Shown here: positions 15,347-23,160 of the stretch, in pieces
Numbering within the stretch: the first letter of the stretch is position 1
How the letters are laid out: the number at the start of each line of letters is the position of its first letter
Position numbers and translations under genes: made by a program
Notes under the pieces: generated by a model
Told to the model about the DNA's origin: nothing
The model's input: the letters and a program-made list of their open reading frames with translations, nothing else
Database searches by the model: none
Assembly: GCA_019419455.1 (NCBI GenBank)
Contig: DXZW01000011.1
Coordinates: 1 to 39,666 of the forward strand
DNA: 39,666 nt
From: Collinsella sp.
GTDB taxonomy: Bacteria; Actinomycetota; Coriobacteriia; Coriobacteriales; Coriobacteriaceae
Reading direction: 5' to 3'

Positions 15347-17250
15347 TAGCAGCCCTCCTCTCGCGCGACCGTCTTGGATTTAGCAATGTCCGAGACGTTA
15401 GAAGAACCGTCTGAGCGACCGATCAGCAAATTTGCCAACTCGTCGGCCAACGACTCAACCGTATAGAGCCCGCCGCAACGCAGCGGCACGCCCGCTTCCG
15501 CGAGCGCCAAAGCCATGCGCTGGGCGGCGGGAACGCCCAAGCCGATCGACTTGAGCTCATCGGCATGTGCAAACACCTGCGCGGGGGTTCCCTCGGCAAA
15601 CACCGCACCTTCGTTCATCACGACGATGCGGTCGCAGCAGTTGGCCAGGTCATCCATACTGTGTGAGACCATGACGACGGTCAGGCCCCCATGGTGAAGT
15701 CGATCGATGAGCTCCAGGAAATCACTGCGCGCCGCCGGATCGAGCCCCGCCATGGGTTCATCGAGCACCAGGACTTCGGGCTCCATGGCGAGCACACCGG
15801 CGAATGCCACGCGCCGTTGCTGACCGCCCGAAAGCTCGAAGGGACTCTTGTCGCCGACCGTGGAAAGGTCGAGGCCCACGCGCGAGAGCGACGACTCGAC
15901 GCGACGGTCGACTTCATCTTGCGGCAAGCCAAGGTTGTGCGGGCCAAACGCCACGTCCTGCGTCACGGTTTCGGCAAACAGCTGACGCTCGGGATATTGA
16001 AACACCACGCCGACCTTGGCCTTAACCGCGGCGGCGTCTTTCTTGTTTGCCAGGTCGAGCCCCAACGCGTAAACGGAACCCTCCTGGGGGCGAATCAAAC
16101 CGTTGAGATGCTGGACCAGCGTCGACTTACCCGAACCGGTATGACCTGCCAAGCCCAGGAACTCGCCGCGACGCACCGTCAGCGATACATCGCGCAGCGC
16201 CCACGGGCTGCTGGGGTCGTTTCCCCAGAGAGCCTGTTTGCTCGATTTGCCCGCAGTGACCGAGCGCTTATGCCAGCGGCGGCGCTCGCGGGCACTCAGC
16301 GAGTAACTATGCGAGAGGTGCGAAATCTCGATGACGGGCTCCGACACGGCTGTCCCGTCGGTTGCAGAGGAGACGTTGTCGAGCACACGAGAATCGGATG
16401 CAGAAGGCCGCCCTGCGGCGTCTTCCCCACTCCGGTCGGCATATACCTGCGCAATCTCGGCGACCATATCCGCCTCGCGCACCTGCGCATGAACGGGCAC
16501 GCCCTTCGCACGAAGCGCCATGCCCAAGCAGCACGACGCCGGCATATCCAGGTTGAGCTCCACGAGCCCATCTGCCCGCGTCAGAATCTCCTCGGGCGTA
16601 CCGAGCATGGCAACGCGCCCCGCCCGAAACACCGCGACACGATCGGCCTCGGCGGCCTCTTCCATAAAGTGCGTAATCATCACGATGGTCATGCCGCGTT
16701 CGTGCAGCACGTGACAGGCCTTCATAAGGCCCTTGCGCCCGCGCGGATCGAGCATCGAGGACGCCTCGTCCAAAATGAGCACGCGCGGTTCCATGGCGAG
16801 CACACCGGCAAGCGCCACACGCTGCTTTTGACCGCCCGAAAGCGCATGGGTCTCGTGGCGCTCAAAGCCCACCAGGCCCACGCCCTTCAGCGCCTCGCGT
16901 ACGCGCTGCGCAATTTGCGCCGATGGCACGCCAAGGTTTTCGGGACCGAACGCAACGTCATCTTCGACAAGCGTTGCCACCAGCTGGTCGTCGGGATTCT
17001 GGAACACCATGCCTGCGGTCGAACGAATGTCGTAGACCAGCTCGGGATCGGACGCATCCATACCGTTGATACGTACCGTGCCCGCATCGGGCTGCAGCAG
17101 CGCATTCAGATGCTTGGCAAACGTCGACTTGCCCGACCCATTGCCACCGAGGATGCAGAAAAACTCCCCGTCCTCGATGTTCAGATCGACACCGTCGAGT
17201 GCCGACACGGCACCGTCATAGCTAAAGGAAACGCCCCGACACTCAATCAT
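15346..17250 (-). CDS. ecfA: Fused double ECF ATPase (EcfA1-EcfA2 in one chain)
   Basis: A 634-aa protein with two complete ABC ATPase domains where most ECF systems use two separate subunits. Domain 1 (about residues 1-230) has Walker A GGNGSGKST, signature LSGGQKQR and Walker B LILDEASSMLDP. A linker of roughly 70 residues follows. Domain 2 (about 305-600) has GHTGSGKST, LSGGQQRR and LVLDEPMAGLDP. Each signature should face the other domain's Walker A, so the chain can form the full ATPase heterodimer by itself. Start 17250 overlaps the ribU stop by 4 bp (ATGA). No key residue is missing. Confidence 0.94.
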   Translation of the reverse strand: MIECRGVSFSYDGAVSALDGVDLNIEDGEFFCILGGNGSGKSTFAKHLNALLQPDAGTVRINGMDASDPELVYDIRSTAGMVFQNPDDQLVATLVEDDVAFGPENLGVPSAQIAQRVREALKGVGLVGFERHETHALSGGQKQRVALAGVLAMEPRVLILDEASSMLDPRGRKGLMKACHVLHERGMTIVMITHFMEEAAEADRVAVFRAGRVAMLGTPEEILTRADGLVELNLDMPASCCLGMALRAKGVPVHAQVREADMVAEIAQVYADRSGEDAAGRPSASDSRVLDNVSSATDGTAVSEPVIEISHLSHSYSLSARERRRWHKRSVTAGKSSKQALWGNDPSSPWALRDVSLTVRRGEFLGLAGHTGSGKSTLVQHLNGLIRPQEGSVYALGLDLANKKDAAAVKAKVGVVFQYPERQLFAETVTQDVAFGPHNLGLPQDEVDRRVESSLSRVGLDLSTVGDKSPFELSGGQQRRVAFAGVLAMEPEVLVLDEPMAGLDPAARSDFLELIDRLHHGGLTVVMVSHSMDDLANCCDRIVVMNEGAVFAEGTPAQVFAHADELKSIGLGVPAAQRMALALAEAGVPLRCGGLYTVESLADELANLLIGRSDGSSNVSDIAKSKTVAREEGC

Positions 17251-17837
17251 GCGCGGCCTTTGACCTGGTCCTTTTTAGGCGTGATGAGGTTGGAGACCGC
17301 CTTGTACACTGCAAGCGTCAACACCGAGTTAAGCACGGTCTTGATAAGGTTGAACGGCAACACGGCGGGAATCATGAGCGGGGCGATCACATCGACCGAG
17401 CCATACCAGAACCAAACGCCGATGGTAAGGTTTGCGACCATAGACAGCACCGTAGCGGCAATGACACCGAGCACCAGGCCAATCACGGCACCCTTGTAGG
17501 TATGCATCTTTTGGTAGACGATAGCCGCGGGCAGAATATAACCCAGTGTAGCCACCAGGTTCATAAGCGCGCCGACCCAGTCACCCGTGGTGAGCGCATG
17601 GATAACGATCGCCATGGCGGCAACAGCAGTGCCGGCGCCAGGACCATACGCAAAACCGCACACCATCGCCGGCACCAGCGACGGGTCATACGTCAAAAAC
17701 GGCGCCGAAGGAAGGATGGGCAGCTGCACGTACATAAACAGGGCGCCCAAGGCGCACATCAACGCCATGGTAACGAGCTGTTTGGTGCTCCACCTATTCG
17801 TGTTCTCAAAATGGATATGCTGCGACTGTTCAGACAT
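17247..17837 (-). CDS. ribU: ECF transporter S component, riboflavin type (RibU)
   Basis: Membrane vitamin-binding subunit, about six hydrophobic helices, 196 aa. LPSAPFLTYDPSLVPAM followed by GFAYGPGAG resembles the riboflavin-binding loop of RibU. FMN-riboswitch control upstream makes riboflavin the likely substrate. Start choice matters: an ATG at 17858 opens a longer frame but lies inside the riboswitch 3' strand (GGATGAAAGA). The ATG at 17835-17837 (MSEQSQHIHF) has AGGTGAT just upstream, and I take that one. It heads the operon with ecfA and ecfT, giving a dedicated transporter. Confidence 0.9.
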   Translation of the reverse strand: MSEQSQHIHFENTNRWSTKQLVTMALMCALGALFMYVQLPILPSAPFLTYDPSLVPAMVCGFAYGPGAGTAVAAMAIVIHALTTGDWVGALMNLVATLGYILPAAIVYQKMHTYKGAVIGLVLGVIAATVLSMVANLTIGVWFWYGSVDVIAPLMIPAVLPFNLIKTVLNSVLTLAVYKAVSNLITPKKDQVKGRA

Positions 17838-17852
17838 AAGATCACCTGCCTC

Positions 17853-18030
17853 TTTCATCCGGACTCTAACCGTTGGTACTGGGATCTCACCAGTTCAGCC
17901 GGCATGCGAACCAACACACGCACGGGTCGCGGACTCATCGGCTCGGTCACAGGTATCTCGCCTGCGCCACGGCACCCCTTTGGCACCGCCCGATTTACCG
18001 CCAGTGGGGAATTCCACCCCGCCCTGAAAC
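17853..18030 (-). promoter_or_regulatory. FMN riboswitch (RFN element)
   Basis: On minus the conserved aptamer blocks appear in order: CAGGGCGGGGTGGAATTCCC, CACTGGCGGTAAA, GATGAGTCCGCGACCCG, then CTGGTGAGATCCCAGTACC and ACGGTTAGAGTCCGGATGAA. These are the universal RFN blocks. The 3' end runs directly into the ribU ribosome site with no room for an intrinsic terminator, so control is probably at translation initiation: FMN binding would hide the AGGTGA site. It places ribU-ecfA-ecfT under FMN repression. Confidence 0.96.
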
Positions 18031-18040
18031 AGCAATTGCA

Positions 18041-18068
18041 AGTGTAGCACGAGCAATCGTTCGCGCAA
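18041..18068 (-). promoter_or_regulatory. Promoter of the ribU operon
   Basis: Minus strand TTGCGC, 16-bp spacer, TACACT preceded by TGC (extended -10). It starts transcription just ahead of the RFN element. Confidence 0.6.
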
Positions 18069-18236
18069 GTATGCCAAGGGTAATTTGTGGCGGGGACCAG
18101 TTGTCGCAACAACCACGTCTCCCACTCACCCCAAAGTGGTGCGCTTTTCGCGGCTTTGCCGCGAAACAGCAACCGGGACGCGTATCCCCCACAACCACGT
18201 CCTTCTCCGCCCGCCGACCTCAAGGCCGTAAACGCA

Positions 18237-18381
18237 GGGAATCCGGGGGCGGGACGGGGACTTCTCTCCGGAACATTCCGCAGGACGCAAAGAGGCTCCG
18301 CAGCGCGAAGCGCGATGCGGAGCCTCTTTGCATGTCCGAGGACGTTCCGGAGAGAAGTCCCCGTCCCGCCCCCGGATTCCC
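18237..18381. repeat. Giant hairpin 1, 145 nt, downstream of groL
   Basis: Arms 18237-18274 and 18344-18381 are a 38-bp perfect inverted repeat beginning GGGAATCCGGGGGCGG. The interior is 69 nt and contains a second perfect 16-bp stem (18287-18302 with 18316-18331) closed by a GCGC-GAA-GCGC tip. Two 12-nt segments separate inner and outer stems. It begins 27 nt after the groL stop and has no T run on either side, so it is not an ordinary terminator. A structurally matching element lies at 20606-20748. Confidence 0.9.
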
Positions 18382-18407
18382 GGTGGGAGTTCTAGACCTT
18401 GTCGGCC

Positions 18408-20045
18408 TTAGTACATACCGCCGCCCTGCTGACCAGCGGTAGCAGCAGCGATAGCGTCCTCAAGCTGAGTATTCTTGGGCACATCGGAGACGGTAGCCTC
18501 GGTGATGAGGATCAGGCTGGCAACAGAAGCAGCGTTCTGCAGGGTGACGCGGCTGACCTTGACGGGGTCGAGGACGCCCATCTCGATCATATCGCCCCAC
18601 TCGCCGTTGGCAGAGTTGAGACCCTGGCCGGCGGGCAGCTCGGCAACCTTGTCGACCACGACGGCACCCTCAAAGCCAGCGTTCTTGGCGATGGTAGCGA
18701 CCGGAGCAGTCAGAGCCTTCTTGACGATGTCGACACCGATCTTCTCCTCAGGGTCGTCAAGCTCAACGGCGTCGAGTGCAGGAGCAGCGTCCATGAAGGC
18801 GACGCCGCCACCGGCGACAATGCCCTCCTCGACAGCAGCGCGGGTAGCCTGCAGAGCGTCCTCGACGCGATGCTTGATCTCCTTGAGCTCGGACTCGGTA
18901 GCAGCGCCGACCTTGATGACGGCAACGCCACCGGAGAGCTTGGCCAGGCGCTCCTGGAGCTTTTCACGGTCGAAGTCAGAGGTGGTGTTCTCCATCTCGC
19001 CCTTGATCTGAGCGATGCGGGCGTCGATGGCCTCCTTGGAGCCAGCGCCGCCGACGACGACGGTGTTGTCCTTGGAGATGGTGACGGACTTAGCGGTACC
19101 GAGCATATCGGCGGTGATGTCAGCGACCTTCACGCCCAGCTCGTCCAGAGCAGCCTGGCCACCGGTGAGGACGGCGATGTCCTCCAGGATGCGCTTGCGG
19201 CGATCGCCGTAGCCCGGGGCCTTGACGGCGCAGACGTTGAGGGCGCCACGGATCTTGTTGAGGACGAGGGTCGGCAGAGCCTCGCCATCGATGTCCTCAG
19301 CGATGATGAGCAGGCCACGGCCAGCGCGCTGGACAGCCTCGAGAACAGGCATGATGTCCTGGACGCTGGAGATCTTCTGGTCGGTGATGAGGATGTACGG
19401 ATCCTTCATCACGGCCTCCATGCGGTCGTTATCCGTGACGAAGTAAGCGGAGACATAGCCCTTGTCGAACTGCATGCCCTCGACGGTGTCGATGGTGATG
19501 TCGAACGTCTGGGAATCCTCGACGGTGATGACGCCGTCCTTGCCCACGACCTCCATGGCCTCGGCGATCTTCTCGCCGACCTCGGGGTCACCGGCGGAGA
19601 TGGTACCGACGGAAGCGATCTGCTCCTTGGTCTCGACCGGCTTGGCCTGCTTCTTCATCTCGGCGACGGCGGCGTTGACGGCCTTGTCGATGCCGCGACG
19701 GATGGCCAGCGGGTTGGCGCCAGCGGCGACGTTGCGCAGACCGTCGTTGACGATGGCCTGAGCGAGCAGGGTTGCGGTGGTGGTGCCGTCACCCACGGTG
19801 TCGTTGGTCTTGGTGGCAACCTCCTTCACCAGCTGAGCGCCCATGTTCTCGATGTTGTCCTCGAGCTCGATCTCCTTGGCGACAGAAACGCCGTCGTTGG
19901 TGATGGTCGGAGCACCGAACGTGCGCTGCAGCGCAACGTAGCGGCCCTTGGGGCCCATGGTGACGGTAACGGCGTCGGCCAGAGTGTTGACGCCCTTGGC
20001 AAGCTTAGCGCGGGCATCGGTGTTGAACGTAATGTTCTTTGCCAT
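18408..20045 (-). CDS. groL: Chaperonin GroEL (60 kDa)
   Basis: ATP-driven protein-folding chamber subunit that works with GroES. The 545-aa sequence shows standard landmarks: MAKNITFNTDARAKL at the start, VTMGPKGRYVAL, ITNDGVSVAKEIELED, the ATP-binding GDGTTTATLLAQAI, and AAVEEGIVAGGG near residue 400. The tail is short, ending GQQGGGMY, rather than the long Gly-Gly-Met repeat of Proteobacteria. GGAGG lies ten bases before the ATG. It is 96 nt downstream of groES with no terminator between, forming one operon. A long open frame on the opposite strand is only its mirror. Confidence 0.98.
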   Translation of the reverse strand: MAKNITFNTDARAKLAKGVNTLADAVTVTMGPKGRYVALQRTFGAPTITNDGVSVAKEIELEDNIENMGAQLVKEVATKTNDTVGDGTTTATLLAQAIVNDGLRNVAAGANPLAIRRGIDKAVNAAVAEMKKQAKPVETKEQIASVGTISAGDPEVGEKIAEAMEVVGKDGVITVEDSQTFDITIDTVEGMQFDKGYVSAYFVTDNDRMEAVMKDPYILITDQKISSVQDIMPVLEAVQRAGRGLLIIAEDIDGEALPTLVLNKIRGALNVCAVKAPGYGDRRKRILEDIAVLTGGQAALDELGVKVADITADMLGTAKSVTISKDNTVVVGGAGSKEAIDARIAQIKGEMENTTSDFDREKLQERLAKLSGGVAVIKVGAATESELKEIKHRVEDALQATRAAVEEGIVAGGGVAFMDAAPALDAVELDDPEEKIGVDIVKKALTAPVATIAKNAGFEGAVVVDKVAELPAGQGLNSANGEWGDMIEMGVLDPVKVSRVTLQNAASVASLILITEATVSDVPKNTQLEDAIAAATAGQQGGGMY

Positions 20046-20141
20046 GGTAGGTAATCCTCCAAAAGAAATGTGACTCGCGTCGCCGCTTCCGAGTCCTGTG
20101 CGGCGGGCGCGTTCAAAGACGAATCAGAGATTCTGACGAGA

Positions 20142-20435
20142 CTAGGCCTCGACGACGGCGTAGATGTCGTCGGCGCGCATCAGCAGATACTTCTCGCCGT
20201 CGACCTTGACCTCGTTGCCACCGAACTTACCGTAGATGACAACGTCACCGACCTTGACGTCCATGGGGATGTGCTCACCCTTGTCGTTGACCTTGCCGGC
20301 GCCAACGGCAACGATGGTGCCACGCTGCGGCTTCTCCTGAGCGTTGCTGGCGATATACAGACCAGAAGCGGTCTTCTGCTCGGCCTCGTCGGGCTTGACC
20401 AGAACACGATCTGCAAGCGGCTTCAAAGACGACAT
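20142..20435 (-). CDS. groS: Co-chaperonin GroES (10 kDa)
   Basis: Lid of the GroEL cage. The 97-aa protein has KPLADRVLVKPDEAEQKT at its start, the mobile loop TASGLYIASNAQEK, GTIVAVGAGK, and a C-terminal LLMRADDIYAVVE, all family standard. A strong ribosome site AAAAAGGAGG precedes the ATG at 20433-20435. The upstream 170 nt contain a plausible promoter, but I see neither a CIRCE element (TTAGCACTC-N9-GAGTGCTAA) nor a HAIR site, so the usual HrcA or HspR control is not evident from sequence. Confidence 0.98.
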   Translation of the reverse strand: MSSLKPLADRVLVKPDEAEQKTASGLYIASNAQEKPQRGTIVAVGAGKVNDKGEHIPMDVKVGDVVIYGKFGGNEVKVDGEKYLLMRADDIYAVVEA

Positions 20436-20507
20436 GCTTGTCTCCTCCTTTTTGGGCCGCGCGGTTATACCACGCGAATTAACCCTTTTTGTTTGCGTAC
20501 GCGTTGA

Positions 20508-20536
20508 ATGGTACCCACGAATGGCGGGTTATACAA
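20508..20536 (-). promoter_or_regulatory. Probable promoter of groES-groEL
   Basis: Minus strand TTGTAT, 17-bp spacer, TACCAT, about 75 nt upstream of groS. Between it and the gene lies the inverted motif GGTTA-N12-TAACC, a possible operator or leader structure. Confidence 0.45.
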
Positions 20537-20605
20537 CACAGAGTCAAAAAATCTTATTTTTTGGCACTTAGATTTTCTGAATGCCGGGGGATAACTTAGC
20601 AGTGG

Positions 20606-20748
20606 CTCCCGTGTGGCTCCGGAGGGGCGGGGCATAAGGTTTCCTGCTCGGGCAGTCCTGCTCGCACGAAGGCCACATTAAGTGGCCTTCGGCTCGTGCG
20701 GAACTCGCGATAAACCTTATGCCCCGCCCCTCCGGAGCCACACGGGAG
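20606..20748. repeat. Giant hairpin 2, 143 nt, upstream of groES
   Basis: Arms 20606-20642 and 20712-20748 are a 37-bp perfect inverted repeat beginning CTCCCGTGTGGCTCCGGAGG. The interior is 69 nt, the same as in giant hairpin 1, and holds an inner stem CGAAGGCCAC/GTGGCCTTCG with a 5-nt loop. Arm sequences of the two elements differ apart from a CTCCGGA-like patch. It is about 70 nt upstream of the groES promoter and 610 nt from the next gene, so it is not serving as a nearby gene's terminator. Confidence 0.9.
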
Positions 20749-20753
20749 GCAGG

Positions 20754-20903
20754 TTAACTAATTCGAGCCCGGCATTCAGAAAAGTCAGTGCAGCAAAAAG
20801 GCGATGCGGATAGCGACATGGGCATGGTTTTCGTTGCGAGCACGGGTCCCCTGGGGAGCACCGTGCATTTTTGGGAGTTTTCAGCAGGCCGGGACAAATG
20901 CAT
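20754..20903 (-). CDS. Possible small ORF, 49 aa, unknown
   Basis: An ATG frame starting MHLSRPAENSQKCTVL and ending at a TAA at 20754-20756. It is not recognised and no ribosome site is evident. Composition is Ser-, Pro- and Cys-rich. The stop is 5 nt from giant hairpin 2. Overlapping frames on the same strand are also open, so coding status is doubtful. It could be part of a decayed or repeated non-coding region. Confidence 0.2.
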   Translation of the reverse strand: MHLSRPAENSQKCTVLPRGPVLATKTMPMSLSASPFCCTDFSECRARIS

Positions 20904-20922
20904 ACGCACCGGGCGCATCTAA

Positions 20923-21096
20923 TTAGTCCCACGGTAGCCTTCGACCGGCGATTTGGGTCGGCAGACAGGCCTCGTCGAGACAAACAAGCATGCCTCGCGC
21001 CACGTCGGACCCCAAAATGACGTCGATCTCCGCAATGCTACCCGACTGCAGCGGCACCGGCAGAGCTCGCGGTGCTGAATACTCCGTTTTTTGCAC
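20923..21096 (-). CDS. Possible small ORF or gene remnant, 57 aa, unknown
   Basis: A GTG frame (21094-21096) reading KTEYSAPRALPVPL, then GSIAEIDVILGSDVARGM and ending GRRLPWD at a TAA. Its composition looks more protein-like than neighbouring frames (balanced hydrophobic and acidic residues). It has no good ribosome site, and an in-frame TGA lies shortly upstream. A remnant of a longer gene is possible: the neighbouring frame upstream is open, so one frameshift would extend it. I do not recognise the family. Confidence 0.3.
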   Translation of the reverse strand: MQKTEYSAPRALPVPLQSGSIAEIDVILGSDVARGMLVCLDEACLPTQIAGRRLPWD

Positions 21097-21356
21097 GGCA
21101 CGGGCGGGGGTACATCAGGATCAGGAAAAATATCCCAGCCTTTTTATGCAATCTGTAATGGGAAGTATGCAAAACACCAAGAGATAGCATTGCTGGTGTC
21201 CAAATTGAGCGCGCAGGGCAGCGGCGCGTCCGCCCTGCGCCCAAATCCAGCAGAGCGGGGACGCTCCTAACAAATCCTCACCGGCAAACAAACGCGGCTC
21301 GAGCGTTATCCCAAAATTGGCTGCCCGAGCCGCGCTTAACGGTACGGCATGAATAC
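21097..21356. other. Gene-free segment with hairpins
   Basis: No supported gene. A perfect 9-bp hairpin GCGCAGGGC/GCCCTGCGC lies at 21210-21239. GTCCAAATTGAG at 21198-21209 also occurs at 8437-8448. The amidohydrolase terminator is listed separately. Confidence 0.5.
21293..21334 (-). terminator. Terminator of the amidohydrolase gene
   Basis: Stem CGCGGCTCG/CGAGCCGCG with a 24-nt loop, followed on minus by GTTTGTTTG, 23 nt after the stop codon. Confidence 0.65.
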
Positions 21357-22994
21357 TTAGCGCTCGTAAATCAAGTTACCTGCCAGGTAGGTTGCTTGAA
21401 CCTTGGTAGCCTGGAGCTCTTGGGGGTCGATGGTGAGCGGGTTTTGGTCCAGGACTACCAGATCGGCGTATTTGCCGGGCTCCAGGCTGCCGAGATTTTG
21501 TTCGTCGCCCGCTGCATAGGCGCTGCCCAGGGTGTAGTTGCGCAGGGCTGTTGCTGCATCGATGCGCTCGCTCGGCAACCAGCCGCCCTCGGGCCAGTGG
21601 CTTTTGGGGTCCTGGCGCGTGATGGCCGTGTAGAGCACGTTCATGCTGGTAACAGCTGTTATGGGGCTATCGGTGCCGAAGGCTTGGCGAATGCCGCGCT
21701 GCTTATAGGTTGCGAACGGCCACATGATGCGGCTGCGCTCCAAGCCCAGGTCGCGCTCCGGACCACCCGGGTCGAGCGTGATATGGCAGGGCTGGCTCGA
21801 GGCAACCACGTCGAGCTTGCGCAGGCGGTCGATGTCCTCGGGCAAGAGGTTCTCCAGATGCTCAAGCGTGTTATGACCGTGCTGGGGCAGGCCGTACAGG
21901 TCGGCCGCTTCCTCGAAGATATCCAGCGCGGCATGAATCGCACCGTCACCAATGACGTGGATGCGCACGGTGTGACCGCGCTCCGCGGCCGCCAGAACCA
22001 GTTTGCGCATGCGCTCAGCCGGAACCGTCAGACGGCCCTGGTCGCCCGGGAAGCGCGGATTGGTATAGGGCTCGGTGAGATACGCCGTGTGTTCGCTCGA
22101 CACGCCGTCGAAGAACTGCTTAAAGCCCGGTGCCGAGAGCAGCACATTGTTCGCGTAACGTGCCTGCAGCTCTTCCAAGTGCGACTGGTCATCCAGCAGC
22201 GTGGGGAACAGATGGGCTCGGATGCCCAACTTGCCGGCTGCCTGCAGTTTGTCGTAGACGTCGTCGCGGATAAAATCGCAGCCCGGCATGGGCATGAGCG
22301 ACATATCGCATATCGAGGTGATGCCCTGCTCGGCCATACGCCTCATTTGATCGGCGTAAGCGCTTGCGATGCGATCCTCGCCCAGCCACTCAAGGCAGCG
22401 CGGTAGCAGCTGCATGGCAGCCGCCTCGTGAGCAATGCCCGTGAGCTCGCCGTTTGCGTCCTTGTCGTAGCTGCCGCCCGCTGGTGGCTCGCTGTCGCGC
22501 GTGACGCCGAGCGCCTCGAGTGCGCGGCTGTTGAGCCAAAGCGTGTGCCCGTCACCCGAATACATAACGCAAGGACGATCGGGGAATGCCGCATCGAGCG
22601 ACGCCTTGGTTGGATGCTCGGGCGGGTCCCAACGGTAATCGCGCCAGCCCTGCGTCACAACCCAAGCGTCGTCGGGCAGGTCCTGGGAAAACTCGAGCGC
22701 ATGTTGCACCAGCGCCGCCTCGGACGTGCCCATATCCATGAGCATGTACGGCGAGGAACCGACCGAGGTATGGAAGAAATGCAGATGAGCGTCATGGAAA
22801 CCGGGGCAGACAAACTGCTCGCCGTAGTCGATAACCAACGTGGCGGCAGGAGCGGCGGCAATCACGTCATCGGGCGCACCGACTGCGACGATACGGTCGC
22901 CTGCGATGGCAATCGCCAGCTCGCGGGCGGTATCGATGCCGTCTTGCGCGGTAAAGACGTTCTTGGAGCGGATAATCCGATCGATATGTTGCAT
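21357..22994 (-). CDS. Amidohydrolase, YtcJ-like (amidohydrolase family 3)
   Basis: Probable metal-dependent hydrolase of a cyclic or acyl amide; substrate unknown. Features in order: an N-terminal beta-sandwich with SKNVFTAQDG and ELAIAIAGDRIVAVG, the metal motif FHDAHLHFF near residues 75-83, a TIM-barrel with RIHVIGDGAI, a late Asp motif FGTDSPIT, and a C-terminal PGKYADLVVLDQNPL return to the sandwich. I start at the ATG of 22992-22994 (MQHIDRIIRS), with GGGGA upstream, giving 545 aa. An in-frame start at 23234 would run through the divergent gene's promoter and start and is rejected. Two more ATGs lie within 12 nt upstream. Confidence 0.85.
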   Translation of the reverse strand: MQHIDRIIRSKNVFTAQDGIDTARELAIAIAGDRIVAVGAPDDVIAAAPAATLVIDYGEQFVCPGFHDAHLHFFHTSVGSSPYMLMDMGTSEAALVQHALEFSQDLPDDAWVVTQGWRDYRWDPPEHPTKASLDAAFPDRPCVMYSGDGHTLWLNSRALEALGVTRDSEPPAGGSYDKDANGELTGIAHEAAAMQLLPRCLEWLGEDRIASAYADQMRRMAEQGITSICDMSLMPMPGCDFIRDDVYDKLQAAGKLGIRAHLFPTLLDDQSHLEELQARYANNVLLSAPGFKQFFDGVSSEHTAYLTEPYTNPRFPGDQGRLTVPAERMRKLVLAAAERGHTVRIHVIGDGAIHAALDIFEEAADLYGLPQHGHNTLEHLENLLPEDIDRLRKLDVVASSQPCHITLDPGGPERDLGLERSRIMWPFATYKQRGIRQAFGTDSPITAVTSMNVLYTAITRQDPKSHWPEGGWLPSERIDAATALRNYTLGSAYAAGDEQNLGSLEPGKYADLVVLDQNPLTIDPQELQATKVQATYLAGNLIYER

Positions 22995-23082
22995 GGGCAT
23001 CCCCATCTCTGGCAGGAAATTCAACATCCCCGAGTGTACTCCCCCGTCTCGGTTACAAAATGCCAAGCGGCAAACGGCAGCT

Positions 23083-23111
23083 TTGCCAGGCCAAGTGGCA
23101 GGTGGCATACT
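23083..23111 (+). promoter_or_regulatory. Promoter of the M20 gene, with repeated TGCCA/TGGCA motifs
   Basis: TTGCCA, 17-bp spacer, CATACT on plus, 50 nt before the start codon. The region 23060-23106 contains TGCCA twice and TGGCA twice in a mirrored arrangement over the divergent promoter, which looks like an operator array. Confidence 0.6.
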
Positions 23112-23160
23112 GGAATGAGCCTGTACGATTTTGCAAAAACCAGCAAGGAGCAAATCGACC

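Noticed and set aside
15691..17499. 602-codon open frame on plus
   Set aside because: Antisense of the fused ecfA gene, whose two ABC domains are unambiguous.
17838..17858. Upstream ATG for ribU
   Set aside because: It is part of the FMN aptamer's conserved 3' strand; the next ATG has a good ribosome site.
18237..18381. Giant hairpin 1 as an ordinary groEL terminator
   Set aside because: Stem far longer than needed and no T run on either strand; a termination role is possible but does not explain the matching element upstream of groES.
18399..20054. 551-codon open frame on plus
   Set aside because: Exact antisense of groL; long mirror frames are expected from high-GC codon use, and the residues (Asp/Leu/Gly/Val low complexity) look non-native.
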